Part shown: piece after piece, positions 50,193 through 58,311 of the stretch
How the letters are laid out: each line of letters begins with the position of its first letter
Position numbering within the stretch: position 1 is the first letter of the stretch
Assembly: GCA_050949225.1 (NCBI GenBank)
Contig: JBMNFI010000002.1
Span: 310,001 to 374,000 of the forward strand
Direction: 5' to 3'
Length of the DNA: 64,000 nt
Source: JBMNFI01 sp050949225
GTDB taxonomy: Bacteria; Bacillota; Dehalobacteriia; UBA4068
Translations under genes and position numbers: made by a program
Notes under the pieces: model-generated
What the model was told of the DNA's origin: nothing
What the model saw: the letters and a program-made list of their open reading frames with translations, nothing else
The model's database searches: none

Positions 50193-50393
50193 GTGCAGGG
50201 AACAGGTATTATCTTTTTTATTACGGCATTAGCAATTGCTGTGACTGTTTTACATACTTTCCTCAAACAGGCCGGACGTGATGAATATGCTTATTTAACT
50301 TTAATAGTGGGTTTGGCAATCGGTTTATTAAAGGTATTGCCTGTGATTCAGGAACTTTTTGCAGGTGTAGAAACGGTTTTTATGTTGTATTGA
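50193..50393 (+). CDS. spoIIIAC: Stage III sporulation protein AC
   Basis: 66 residues, two membrane helices, GTG start with GGAGGGGAG. The FLKQAGRDEYAYL loop is typical of the family. Confidence 0.93.
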   Translation: MQGTGIIFFITALAIAVTVLHTFLKQAGRDEYAYLTLIVGLAIGLLKVLPVIQELFAGVETVFMLY

Positions 50394-50409
50394 ATGAGGA
50401 GGGCGTCCG

Positions 50410-50802
50410 ATGCAAAGCTTATTGCCGGTGATTGGTTTGGCAGTTTTAGCGGCTATTTTAGCTGTCTTTCTCAAAGAAAGTAAAATGCCTGTCTTAGGGG
50501 TTTTGCTGACTCTAGTGGCGGGAGCATTAATTTTTATTATGCTGTTGCCTCGTTTGGGACAGGTTTTGGGCATGTTTGTAGATTTAGCTGATAAGACGCA
50601 GATTAATACTTATTATTTAGCAACCTTGTTTAAAATTATCGGGGTGGCTTATATTGCTGAATTTGCAGCCCAATTGTGTCGGGATGCCGGACAGGGAGCG
50701 TTGGCCTTTAAAGTGGAATTAGCGGCCAAAATTGGCATATTGCTATTGGCTATGCCGATTATGGCGGCTATTTTACAATCTATCTTGAGGTTTTTGTCAT
50801 GA
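50410..50802 (+). CDS. spoIIIAD: Stage III sporulation protein AD
   Basis: 130 residues with about four membrane helices, AGGAGGG upstream. GLAVLAAILAVFLKESK at the start and GVAYIAEFAAQLCRDAGQGAL match the family. Its stop overlaps the spoIIIAE start by four bases. Confidence 0.93.
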   Translation: MQSLLPVIGLAVLAAILAVFLKESKMPVLGVLLTLVAGALIFIMLLPRLGQVLGMFVDLADKTQINTYYLATLFKIIGVAYIAEFAAQLCRDAGQGALAFKVELAAKIGILLLAMPIMAAILQSILRFLS

Positions 50803-51983
50803 AAAGAATACTCCTCATAGGCCTGGTTTTTTTCATAATAGTGATGTCACCCGGTACTGCCTGCGCTTCTGCAGAATCGTCACCATCCGTCCCATTTGCG
50901 AGTCAGACGTCAGATATTTTAGAGGATGCTTCTTTAGAGGAAATTGATGATTACTTATATCATTTGGACAACAATTTATCTGAATTTTTGGAGGATTTTT
51001 CACTTTCGGGTATTTGGCGAGGGGTTAAAGACGGTGATTTTCAGCTGAGCGCCAGTGGCCTGTTTGCTCTTTTAGGTAAAGTATTTTTTAAGGAGGTTTT
51101 GGCCAGCTGGGCTTTATTGGGACAGCTGCTGCTATTGGCGTTATTGTCGATCATTCTTTCCAGTTTGGGTGGTGCCTTTGAAAAGGAGAATATTTCCAGG
51201 CTGGCACGGGGGGTGATTTACCTGCTGTTGGCAGCGATTGCTATTAGCGCCTTTTCCGTTTCTCTTGAGGTGGCCAAGGAAGCTGTGGATATGATGAGTG
51301 GGTTTCTCTATGCGGTGTTGCCTCTTTTGATGATCTTGCTGGCAGCCATGGGAGGGGTTTCTTCGGTAGGAATTTTGCATCCCAGTATGTTATTTGCCAT
51401 CAGTGTTTTAATGACAGCGATGAGTAGAATCATTTTTCCTCTGATTTATTTTTCGGCTATTTTGCGTTTAATCAGTCATATTTCCTCTAAATTCAGCGTT
51501 GATAAGCTGGCGGGATTATTTAAGGATATTGCTTTAGGATTTATGAGCTTTGGTGTGGGGATTTTTATTGCTTTTATGGGGGTTTCCGGGATTGCCAGTG
51601 CTTCTATAGATGGTTTGGCGGTCAAGGCAGCCAAATCGGCAAGTGGTTTTATACCCATTGTGGGTAGATCTTTTGCAGATGCTTTAGATAGTGTTTTGGG
51701 GACAGCGCTGCTTTTAAAAAACGGCATAGGTGTAATCGGGGTAGTAGTGATACTGGTAATTTGTGCTCTGCCCGCCGCAAAAATTCTTGTGCAGGTATTA
51801 ATTTTCCGCTTGGCCGGAGCGGTTATTCAGCCCTTAGGGGATAAGCAGCTGGCCAATGCCTTGACGGGATTATCCAATGCTCTTTTATTATTATTTGCGG
51901 CAGTAGCTATCTGTGGTTTACTATTCTTTTTCTTATTAGCTATCAGTATCGGGGTCGGTAATATTACGATGATGATGAGGTGA
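50799..51983 (+). CDS. spoIIIAE: Stage III sporulation protein AE
   Basis: 394 residues. A signal peptide (1-25), a short extracellular region and about eight membrane helices. Family motifs GVSSVGILHPSMLFAI and LKNGIGVIGVVVIL are present. It is the large membrane part of the feeding-tube complex. Confidence 0.94.
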   Translation: MKRILLIGLVFFIIVMSPGTACASAESSPSVPFASQTSDILEDASLEEIDDYLYHLDNNLSEFLEDFSLSGIWRGVKDGDFQLSASGLFALLGKVFFKEVLASWALLGQLLLLALLSIILSSLGGAFEKENISRLARGVIYLLLAAIAISAFSVSLEVAKEAVDMMSGFLYAVLPLLMILLAAMGGVSSVGILHPSMLFAISVLMTAMSRIIFPLIYFSAILRLISHISSKFSVDKLAGLFKDIALGFMSFGVGIFIAFMGVSGIASASIDGLAVKAAKSASGFIPIVGRSFADALDSVLGTALLLKNGIGVIGVVVILVICALPAAKILVQVLIFRLAGAVIQPLGDKQLANALTGLSNALLLLFAAVAICGLLFFFLLAISIGVGNITMMMR

Positions 51984-51987
51984 GGGC

Positions 51988-52524
51988 ATGGAAATAGTCG
52001 CGGGGATAGTCCGCAATGTCGTTGTTTTAGTCGTTTTAGCCGTTTTTCTAGAAATGCTTTTACCTTTTGGAGTTTTAAGTCGTTTTATTCGTTTGGTGAT
52101 CGGTTTACTGTTATTGGCGGCGGTTTTAAATCCGCTTTTAGTGTTAGTTAATCATACTCCTTCAGCACCTGTTTTTATCGAGGAGGATTACAGCCAAAAA
52201 ACAGAAGAGATTTTAGAAAAAGGGGATGATTTATCACGATCCTTAGAAAATCAGGCCTCGCAACAATATCAAGAGGGGATAGTCGGTCAAATTGAGGCGC
52301 TGGTACTGTTAGTCCCAGGGGTTAAAGAAGCTATGGTTGAGGTAAGGTTACAGGAAGAGGGGAAGATTTTAGAGCAGGTAGAGATTTTTGTCCGGCCGGA
52401 GGATGGGCAAGCGGGGAGTATCGCTTTAAAGCAAAAAATTGTTTCTAGTATCAGTGGTTTTTTTTCACTGGATGAAGAAAATATAATCGTTAATTTTCAA
52501 CAAGGAGAAGCGGAAGATGGGTGA
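51988..52524 (+). CDS. spoIIIAF: Stage III sporulation protein AF
   Basis: 178 residues. Two N-terminal membrane helices are followed by a soluble ring-building domain (about 90-175). GAGGGC lies before the ATG. It overlaps spoIIIAG by eight bases. Confidence 0.92.
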   Translation: MEIVAGIVRNVVVLVVLAVFLEMLLPFGVLSRFIRLVIGLLLLAAVLNPLLVLVNHTPSAPVFIEEDYSQKTEEILEKGDDLSRSLENQASQQYQEGIVGQIEALVLLVPGVKEAMVEVRLQEEGKILEQVEIFVRPEDGQAGSIALKQKIVSSISGFFSLDEENIIVNFQQGEAEDG

Positions 52525-53137
52525 TAAAATGTCTACAAAAAAGGAAAAATCAGAAAAGATAGATGCTCGGGAAGAACCAAACAACCAAACCAAGAACCGT
52601 TTTTCGCCGAGTAATTGGTGTAAAAAAGAAAAAAAATTGCTTTTTAAACTGGGGGCAGTCTTGATTGTCGGCTTAATTTTTATGAATGTAGTTTCTAGTG
52701 GTTCATCCTCTGATAAGCAGCCGGCAGCTCAAGAGGTCTCTGCAGACAGTGGCGGTCATCGCAGCAATGAGGCGCAGATAGAAAGGCAACTGGGAAATGT
52801 TTTAAGCAAAATAAAAGGGGCAGGTGAGGTTAGTGTGGCGATTACTTTCGAATATAGTGCAGAATCGGAATATGCTGTTAATCAGGAGACAGTTGATCGC
52901 ATCAGTACCGAGGGGGTAGAAAAAACTGTTGACAGTCAGGAGACGCAGCATAAAACTTCAATTGCAGAGCAAGATGGTTCACCTGTTTTAATTAAAGAAT
53001 ACATGCCAAAGGTAAAAGGTGTTTTGGTTGTGGCAAGCGGTGCCGGGAAGGCAGCAGTCAAACGTCAACTATTTAAGTCAGTGGAGGGTCTTTTGGGTGT
53101 TGCGGCACATAGAATTAATGTTGTAGAAGGATTATAA
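52517..53137 (+). CDS. spoIIIAG: Stage III sporulation protein AG
   Basis: 206 residues. A basic N-terminus, one membrane helix (about 45-62) and a ring-forming domain that in B. subtilis makes a large oligomeric channel. RQLGNVLSKIKGAGEVSVAI and VKGVLVVASGAGKAAVK match the family. Confidence 0.92.
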   Translation: MGDKMSTKKEKSEKIDAREEPNNQTKNRFSPSNWCKKEKKLLFKLGAVLIVGLIFMNVVSSGSSSDKQPAAQEVSADSGGHRSNEAQIERQLGNVLSKIKGAGEVSVAITFEYSAESEYAVNQETVDRISTEGVEKTVDSQETQHKTSIAEQDGSPVLIKEYMPKVKGVLVVASGAGKAAVKRQLFKSVEGLLGVAAHRINVVEGL

Positions 53138-53158
53138 GGAGATTTGGAGGAGAGAAAA

Positions 53159-53704
53159 ATGAAAAAACCCCATAAAACATCGGCTAAAAAATGGCTTATT
53201 GTCTTATGCATGGCTTGTTTGACTTTTGTGGTCTACAATGTGTCACAGGAGGGGCCTTTGGATAAATACAATAATCCCGGCGAAGTGGTGCAGGTGGCTG
53301 CCGGTAATGAACAGGTTCAAGTGCAGTCAGGGGACTCCGGAGTTCATCAACAAAGCGGTGATTTTTATGAAAACTATCGTTTGGAAAGAGAAAAGGTCAG
53401 AAGTGAATCATTGGAATTATTGAAATCGATTATTGAAGATCCTCAGGCTGATGCTGAGGCGAAAAAAACAGCTCGCCAAGAGGAAATAGTCATGGCCAAA
53501 AACATGGAACAAGAGCTTTTAATAGAGACACTTTTGGCAGCTAAAAACATTCCTAATGCGGCGGCTTTTATTCAGGATGAAAAAATCACTGTTGTTATTG
53601 ATGAACAGGTAGATGATCAAATGGCCGGGAAAATTGCTGACATTGTAGATGGCATTACGGGGATCGGTTATGAAAATGTAGTAATTATTACCAGAGAGCA
53701 ATAA
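53159..53704 (+). CDS. spoIIIAH: Stage III sporulation protein AH
   Basis: 181 residues from the ATG at 53159 (GGAGGAG upstream; a TTG at 53144 precedes that site). One membrane helix (about 13-30) and a C-terminal EscJ/PrgK-like ring domain that binds forespore SpoIIQ. It ends the eight-gene operon. Confidence 0.93.
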   Translation: MKKPHKTSAKKWLIVLCMACLTFVVYNVSQEGPLDKYNNPGEVVQVAAGNEQVQVQSGDSGVHQQSGDFYENYRLEREKVRSESLELLKSIIEDPQADAEAKKTARQEEIVMAKNMEQELLIETLLAAKNIPNAAAFIQDEKITVVIDEQVDDQMAGKIADIVDGITGIGYENVVIITREQ

Positions 53705-53730
53705 TTATTTGAGGGCGGTTGATATTTTTG

Positions 53731-53759
53731 TTGCTACTTTAAAGTATATCTGTTATAAT
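53731..53759 (+). promoter_or_regulatory. Promoter for the second asp23 operon
   Basis: TTGCTA at 53731-53736, a 17-bp spacer and TGTTATAAT (extended -10) ending at 53759. Confidence 0.6.
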
Positions 53760-53830
53760 AAATAAAAGTCTTTTTTTTGGATTATAATGCGTTTTGACCT
53801 TAAGTATCAGCACTTTAAGGAGGGTTTCTT

Positions 53831-54232
53831 ATGACTGATAAAAAAGAAGAATTTATGGAAACTTCGATTGATAGTACAGGTTCGGTAAAAATCGCTAATG
53901 ATGTGGTCGCAACTATTGCCAGTTTAGCTGCAACTGAGGCCGAAGGGGTCGCTGGAATGAGTGGTGGTGTCGTTGGCGGGATTGCTGAAATGCTGGGTCG
54001 TAAAAACATGACCAAAGGAGTCAAGGTTGAGGTCGGCGAAAGCAATGCTGTTTTAGACATCTATATTATTGTTGAATTCGGTTTTCCCATTCAAGATGTA
54101 GCTCAAGATGTGCAGGGACGTGTCAAAAAAGCCGTTGAAAGCATGACCGGTCTTGCTGCAGCTACAGTTAATATTCATGTTCAAGGAGTTACATTTCCTA
54201 AAGGTCATCCGGCTTCCGGCAAATCAGAATGA
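53831..54232 (+). CDS. Asp23/Gls24 family envelope stress protein
   Basis: 133 residues with AAGGAGGG before the ATG. Asp23 features: VKIANDVVATIASLAATEAEG, GVKVEVGE and VNIHVQGVTFP. In staphylococci Asp23 coats the inner membrane via AmaP, whose gene follows here. Confidence 0.93.
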   Translation: MTDKKEEFMETSIDSTGSVKIANDVVATIASLAATEAEGVAGMSGGVVGGIAEMLGRKNMTKGVKVEVGESNAVLDIYIIVEFGFPIQDVAQDVQGRVKKAVESMTGLAAATVNIHVQGVTFPKGHPASGKSE

Positions 54233-54240
54233 TAAAAAGT

Positions 54241-54275
54241 GGCCGCTACGCCCTAAGATGTAGCGGCCCTTATTA
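54241..54275 (+). terminator. Hairpin between asp23 and amaP
   Basis: The 9-bp stem GGCCGCTAC / GTAGCGGCC is followed by CTTATTAT. It is probably a partial terminator that keeps asp23 more abundant than amaP. Confidence 0.5.
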
Positions 54276-54304
54276 TAGCTTTTTGAATTCAAGGAGGAGC
54301 AAAG

Positions 54305-54856
54305 ATGAATGTGCTTAGAAGAATACTTTTGGTTTTATGGAGTTTATTTTTAGTTGCGATAGGTTTGGCTTTGGTAGCTACTTTAATTAATTCTAAAATT
54401 GCTTCATATTGGTTGACCATGTTTAATAATGTTCTTTCCGGAGGCGTTTTTATACCCGCTTTGGCGGCGATTGCCTTTGTCGCTCTGGGGGTTTTTGGCA
54501 TTATTGTTGCCTGCCATTTCCAGCGCCGAGTTAATTTAGTGGCCATTTCGAAAAGTGAAAGCGGGCAGGTCAATATCAGCCTGCAAGGGGTTGAGCAGAT
54601 CGTCAAAAAATCTGTGGAAGATATCAAAGAGATTAAAGATTCCAAAATTTATATGCGTGCCCTTCCGGAGGGTATAGCCATTCATCTTAAAATAGATATT
54701 CCTCAGGGAACGATCGTTCAGGATTTATCCGAGCTCTTGCAGCAAGAGGTTAAAACATATGTGGAAAAAATTACTTCTTTAAACGTTTTAGAGGTTAAAG
54801 TTACTGTTAGCAATATTGTTGCTGCATCGCCAACCTTAAACACAATTACTGATTAA
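54305..54856 (+). CDS. amaP: Alkaline shock response membrane anchor protein AmaP
   Basis: 183 residues: two N-terminal membrane helices and a cytoplasmic domain with VNISLQGVEQIVKKSVEDI. Anchors Asp23 to the membrane. AAGGAGGAG lies before the ATG. Confidence 0.9.
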   Translation: MNVLRRILLVLWSLFLVAIGLALVATLINSKIASYWLTMFNNVLSGGVFIPALAAIAFVALGVFGIIVACHFQRRVNLVAISKSESGQVNISLQGVEQIVKKSVEDIKEIKDSKIYMRALPEGIAIHLKIDIPQGTIVQDLSELLQQEVKTYVEKITSLNVLEVKVTVSNIVAASPTLNTITD

Positions 54857-54900
54857 GGATTTTCAATTGACTAAAAACCTATTTAAGGTGGAGATTTATA

Positions 54901-55125
54901 ATGGACTGGTCTAAGCTTTTATTTTATGTTTTGGAAAATCATCGTGGTAAAGTTATCGGAGTTATTATCGGCTTGATTTTTGGTATCTGTATCGTGGCGG
55001 GTAATTTTTGGGCTGCCGTAGTTATTATTATTTGCTTGCTTGTCGGGTTTTATATTGGCAAAAAGGTGGACGATAAGGTTGATTTCAAGCAGGTTGTTGA
55101 TAAGATTTTTGACAAACGGGATTAA
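54901..55125 (+). CDS. DUF2273 small membrane protein
   Basis: 74 residues, two membrane helices and a charged tail (GKKVDDKVDFKQVVDKIF). DUF2273 genes sit with asp23 and amaP in many Firmicutes. AAGGTGG is before the ATG. Function is unknown. Confidence 0.85.
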   Translation: MDWSKLLFYVLENHRGKVIGVIIGLIFGICIVAGNFWAAVVIIICLLVGFYIGKKVDDKVDFKQVVDKIFDKRD

Positions 55126-55140
55126 ATGGAGGAATAGAAG

Positions 55141-55545
55141 ATGTCCAGAAACAAAGCACGTGAAACTGCTTTGCAGATGAGTTTTCAGCTCGATGTGGGG
55201 AAAAATGATTGGACAATGGCACAAGCGACTCTCAATGAGTCGGGAATTTCGGCAGAAAATCAAGAATTTGTGCTTTCTTTAGTACAGGGAACTTTAAGAC
55301 ATCTTCAGAAAATTGATCAACTAATTAATAAATACAGTAACCAATGGCAGGTAGACCGCTTAGCAAATGTTGATAGAAGTATTTTGCGTATGGCAGTATA
55401 TGAGCTGCATTTTCTTTCCGGTTCTGAACCCAAAATTGCTATTAACGAGGCCATTGAACTAGCCAAAAAATATAGTACAGAGGAGTCAGGGGCCTTTGTT
55501 AATGCTATCTTAGATAGCATTAACAAAGATGGACAAGCTGAATGA
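55141..55545 (+). CDS. nusB: Transcription antitermination protein NusB
   Basis: 134 residues, all helical. MSRNKARETALQMSFQLD at the start and NEAIELAKKYSTEESGAFVNA near the end are typical. It joins NusE (S10) in rRNA antitermination. In related genomes xseA follows directly; here the redox cluster intervenes. Confidence 0.95.
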   Translation: MSRNKARETALQMSFQLDVGKNDWTMAQATLNESGISAENQEFVLSLVQGTLRHLQKIDQLINKYSNQWQVDRLANVDRSILRMAVYELHFLSGSEPKIAINEAIELAKKYSTEESGAFVNAILDSINKDGQAE

Positions 55546-56056
55546 GCCGTAACAAGAGTAAAAAAAAGCGAATTTGGGAATTAAGATAAGTTGTTAGACT
55601 GATCCTTTGTTAGTAGTTGATGGTGAAATAATAAAAGCGAATCATAATAGTGTTTCGCTCACAGAAAAGGGTTTGTGTAATTTATCTCAATTGCAGACCT
55701 TTTTTCTTCATACTTAGTGCTCTTGTGGATTGTTTTATAAAGTGACACAGATAAATAGATGTTTTTATTTTCATAAAAAAGGCCGTGGGCTCATGTTTTA
55801 GTAGATTATGATATGTTGATTTTTCATATTGAGCAGGCATTAAGGGGAGTTTTGCAGCTACCTCGAATATTTTTCTTTACTAACAAATAGTTGTCGGTAA
55901 AGATATTCCATGTTGCTTGTAAGCCTTTGTGTTAGGCTTTTAGCGAGCAGATCTTTTTGGTTTTTTGTTTTTTCTGTGGCATTTGAGCGTCGGATCAATT
56001 TACAAAAGATAAACATAATCACACTTTAATCTATTTATAAAAGGAGTTGCTTAGCC
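55546..56056 (+). other. Long gap before the NuoEF-like operon
   Basis: No supported reading frame. There is an AGCGAA/TTCGCT hairpin near 55638 and a small AAGCCT/AGGCTT hairpin at 55921-55939 followed by TTAGCG, but no clear promoter pair. It may contain a leader or the remains of an insertion point. Confidence 0.5.
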
Positions 56057-56560
56057 ATGTCTGATCAGGATCAGAACAAAATTGATTTAAAACTTTTGGA
56101 GCCTTTTTTGGATATCCATGCTAAGTCAAAAATTAACCTAATTTCCTTGTTGCAACAGGCACAGGAAATTTATGGTTATTTACCGCAGGAAGTTGTTAAA
56201 CACATTAGTCAAAGTTTACAAATTCCTTTGGTTCGTTTGACAGGATTGATTACATTTTATGCTCAATTTCGTTTGACACCGCCGGGTAAATACAAAATTT
56301 TGATTTGTGACGGTACAGCCTGTCATGTGAACAATGCTATGAAGATAGCGGATAAAGTAGAAGAAGTTGTGGAATCAGCTGAAGGAAAGGTTTCCTTTGA
56401 TGGTTTATTTTGTTGGGAAAAAGTTGCCTGTTTAGGCTGCTGCAGTTTATCGCCGGCGATGATGATCAATGGGAAAATTTATGGTAAGCTAACTCCTGAT
56501 TTGATAGTACAGATTATTGAGGACTTAAGACAAAAAGAGCAAGAGGGGAGTGAGGCATAA
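56057..56560 (+). CDS. NuoE-like [2Fe-2S] subunit of a bifurcating redox complex
   Basis: 167 residues of the thioredoxin-like [2Fe-2S] ferredoxin family. Cluster ligands Cys84 and Cys89 (CDGTAC), then Cys125 and Cys129 (CLGCC). LTGLITFYAQFRLTPPGK matches NuoE/HndA/HymA. It passes electrons within a NuoEF-type module. Its stop shares a base with the next ATG (TAATG), so the operon is tightly coupled. AAAAGGAG is before the ATG. Confidence 0.9.
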   Translation: MSDQDQNKIDLKLLEPFLDIHAKSKINLISLLQQAQEIYGYLPQEVVKHISQSLQIPLVRLTGLITFYAQFRLTPPGKYKILICDGTACHVNNAMKIADKVEEVVESAEGKVSFDGLFCWEKVACLGCCSLSPAMMINGKIYGKLTPDLIVQIIEDLRQKEQEGSEA

Positions 56561-58311
56561 TGCGTTTGCTGTTGGGGTATGGAAGCTGCGGTTTGGCTGC
56601 CGGAGCGGCGGCGGTTGACGATGCTTTATGTGCAGTTTTGGGGGATTCACTACCCGTTGAAAAGGTAGGTTGTAACGGGATGTGTTTTGCCGAGCCTTTG
56701 CTGCAAATTATTGATGATAAAGGTTCTTCAACTTATTATGGTCGTTTGGATGGACAAAAGGCAACGGCTTTGGCTGAGAGCATAAAACAAGGAAAACTGC
56801 CTGCATCTGATGTGGTTTCTGCTGATGAATTGGACTTTTTGAAAAAACAGACCAGGGTTGCTTTGGCTAACTGCGGGGTTATTGATCCACAGAATATTCA
56901 AGCTTATTTGTCCGTAGATGGTTACGGCGCTCTTAAAAAAGCCCTTTCAAAGGGTTCCGATTTCGTGATTGAAGAAATTAAAAAATCACAATTACGTGGT
57001 CGAGGTGGCGCGGGTTTTCCTACTTGGCGCAAATGGTTAGCAGCTAAAGAGGCTGTCGGGGAGAAAAAATATATCATTTGTAATGCCGATGAGGGGGATC
57101 CGGGTGCTTTTATGGATCGCAGTATTTTGGAGGGTGATCCCCACTGTGTGATTGAAGGGATGATTCTGGCGGCTTTGGCTATAGGTGCCTCTGAGGGCAT
57201 TGTTTATGTACGGGCAGAATATCCACTAGCAGTTAAACGCCTGCAAATTGCTATTGACCAGGCGAAGGCTGCCGGATTTTTGGGTGATGATATTTGTGAG
57301 AGCGGGTTGTCGTTTAATATTAAATTATTTAAAGGTGCTGGGGCTTTTGTTTGTGGTGAAGAGACTGCTTTAATGGCTTCTTTGACAGGTGAACGCGGGA
57401 TGCCTTATTTGAAACCTCCTTTCCCTGTACATAAAGGGTATCAAGGTTTTCCTACAAGCATTAATAATGTAGAGACTTTTGCTAATGTACCATGGATTAT
57501 TAGAAATGGTGGCGCCGCTTTTTCCCAAATGGGAACAGAGGACAGTAAAGGAACCAAAGTTTTTGCTTTGGCCGGGCGAACCAAAAGGGGCGGATTGGTG
57601 GAGGTTCCCATGGGGATGACCTTAAAGGAGCTGATCTTTGGTATTGGCGGAGGGATTGTTGATGATCGTCCTTTTAAAGGAGTGCAAATCGGCGGCCCTT
57701 CCGGAGGATGCTTGCCGGAAAGTCTGTTGTCTACCCCGATTGAATATAAAAGTCTTTCTGCTACGGGGGCTATTATGGGTTCAGGCGGCATGGTAGTAAT
57801 GGATGATAAGACATGTATGGTGGAGATGTCCCGTTTTTTCATGGATTTTATTAAAAAGGAAAGCTGTGGACGTTGTTTGCCTTGTCGAACCGGAACTAAG
57901 CGCATGCTGGAAATACTTTCAAGGATTGTTGATGGGGAGGCTTTAGATGGCGATTTAGAGGACTTGCGCCAATTAACAAAATATGTGAGCACTGCTTCTA
58001 TGTGTGCTCTGGGCGGCACTGCCCCTAATCCGATTCTTACCACTCTTAAATACTTTGAGGATGAGTATACGGATCATCTTGAAAAAAAATATTGTGCGGC
58101 CAAACAGTGTAAAAATCTTATAAATTTTGTTATTGATCAAGATCTTTGTACCGGTTGTACTCTATGTGTCAGCAGTTGCCCCGTTGAGGCGATTTCCGGT
58201 GAGGCAAAGCAGGTGCATAGTATCGATGAAAAATGTATAAAATGCGGCGAATGTGTTGAGCATTGTCCTTTTGAAGCGATTAAGATAACCAGCGGGGAGG
58301 TGCTGTCATGA
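56560..58311 (+). CDS. NuoF-like flavoprotein subunit (NADH/FMN) with extra ferredoxin domain
   Basis: 583 residues. A short Cys-containing thioredoxin-like start (GSCGLA...VGCNGMC), the FMN/NADH domain with RGRGGAGFPTWRKW and GEETALMASLTG, a [4Fe-4S] site CGRCLPCRTG at about 436, and a C-terminal two-cluster ferredoxin (CTGCTLCVSSCP, then CIKCGECVEHCP). This plan is that of HydB/HndC/StnB-type bifurcating subunits, which accept NAD(H) and ferredoxin. It overlaps the third gene by four bases. Confidence 0.92.
   Translation: MRLLLGYGSCGLAAGAAAVDDALCAVLGDSLPVEKVGCNGMCFAEPLLQIIDDKGSSTYYGRLDGQKATALAESIKQGKLPASDVVSADELDFLKKQTRVALANCGVIDPQNIQAYLSVDGYGALKKALSKGSDFVIEEIKKSQLRGRGGAGFPTWRKWLAAKEAVGEKKYIICNADEGDPGAFMDRSILEGDPHCVIEGMILAALAIGASEGIVYVRAEYPLAVKRLQIAIDQAKAAGFLGDDICESGLSFNIKLFKGAGAFVCGEETALMASLTGERGMPYLKPPFPVHKGYQGFPTSINNVETFANVPWIIRNGGAAFSQMGTEDSKGTKVFALAGRTKRGGLVEVPMGMTLKELIFGIGGGIVDDRPFKGVQIGGPSGGCLPESLLSTPIEYKSLSATGAIMGSGGMVVMDDKTCMVEMSRFFMDFIKKESCGRCLPCRTGTKRMLEILSRIVDGEALDGDLEDLRQLTKYVSTASMCALGGTAPNPILTTLKYFEDEYTDHLEKKYCAAKQCKNLINFVIDQDLCTGCTLCVSSCPVEAISGEAKQVHSIDEKCIKCGECVEHCPFEAIKITSGEVLS

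Noticed and set aside
57441..58043. A 200-codon minus-strand frame inside the NuoF-like gene
   Set aside because: It is a shadow of a conserved flavoprotein; its composition is unlike a real protein.
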